Position numbers and translations under genes: made by a program
Source: SKVR01 sp964410015
Lineage (GTDB): Bacteria; Bacteroidota; Bacteroidia; Bacteroidales; UBA7960
NCBI GenBank assembly: GCA_964410015.1
Contig: CAYPFV010000080.1
Span: forward strand, 1 to 14,169
Direction: 5' to 3'
Length of the DNA: 14,169 nucleotides
In this document: positions 14,097 to 14,169 of the stretch, piece after piece
Position numbering within the stretch: the stretch's first letter is position 1
How the letters are laid out: every line of letters starts with the position of its first letter
Notes under the pieces: model-generated
The model's database searches: none
What the model was told of the DNA's origin: nothing
Seen by the model: only the letters and a program-made list of their open reading frames with translations

Positions 14097-14169
14097 TTAT
14101 GGCTTTAATGAGGACCCGATAATGTCAGCGCTACGCGCCTTTGGGTTCACTGGTAACATCAGATTTCTA
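14097..14169 (-). other. Right-edge GC-richer patch, possible 3' end of an unseen gene
   Basis: The last ~65 bases, with AGCGCTACGCGCC (14127-14139), are clearly more GC-rich than the AT-rich sequence before them. On the minus strand one frame is open from the edge (14168) to a TAA at 14099-14097, ending ...NPKARSADIIGSSLKP, which could be the C-terminus of a gene lying mostly outside. On the plus strand an ATG at 14122 is also open to the edge. With about 24 codons neither can be decided, and I recognise no family. Confidence 0.25.

Overview
The window reads as a chromosomal segment of a Bacteroidota bacterium, probably class Bacteroidia; a Marinilabiliales-like organism is only a guess. The reasons are AT-rich DNA, weak Shine-Dalgarno sequences, several TAnnTTTG boxes (the Bacteroidota -7 element), a Cys-type KdsA, Bacteroidota-style lipoprotein signals and an envelope-oriented gene set. 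There are 15 probable genes, one of them cut by the left edge and one a 43-codon ORF. I see no tRNA, rRNA, CRISPR array, intact insertion sequence or phage gene.

Layout. Positions 1-1455 (-) hold an antiquitin-type (ALDH7) aldehyde dehydrogenase lacking only its C-terminus. Positions 1664-4141 (+) are a likely three-gene operon: uridine phosphorylase, a SirB1/transglutaminase-like protein and a YciO-type YrdC protein. Positions 4245-5406 (+) are a cupin gene 19 bp ahead of kdsA, which makes the Kdo-8-phosphate needed for lipopolysaccharide. Facing them, 7570-5457 (-) hold a Yip1-type membrane protein and then a membrane-anchored M23 (LytM) peptidase. A divergent promoter region leads to a small ORF that abuts an exported alpha/beta hydrolase (S33-like), 7821-9083 (+).

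After the hydrolase comes a hairpin-rich stretch with a strong bidirectional terminator and a (CAAAA)6 repeat. Then come two minus-strand receiver-domain genes: a 105-residue degenerate, truncated receiver without the phosphoacceptor Asp, and a complete NarL/FixJ-type response regulator. They are separated by 299 bp containing nested inverted repeats. The 440 bp upstream of the full regulator carries period-6 and spaced 12-mer repeats. Next are a YdfG-type short-chain dehydrogenase and a multi-pass membrane protein of unknown function, both minus, and a lipoprotein-type methionine sulfoxide reductase MsrA (+). The last ~60 bp turn noticeably more GC-rich and may start another element.

How the genes work together. 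Most of the content is housekeeping and envelope biology: Kdo synthesis, peptidoglycan trimming, an exported hydrolase and an exported oxidative-damage repair enzyme. The receiver pair is the most unusual part: an apparently non-phosphorylatable, output-less receiver lies directly downstream of a canonical regulator in unusually structured non-coding DNA. I found no clearly new multi-gene system. The best leads are the degenerate receiver with its surrounding DNA, the Cys-for-His change in the M23 metal site, and the 43-codon ORF joined to the hydrolase.
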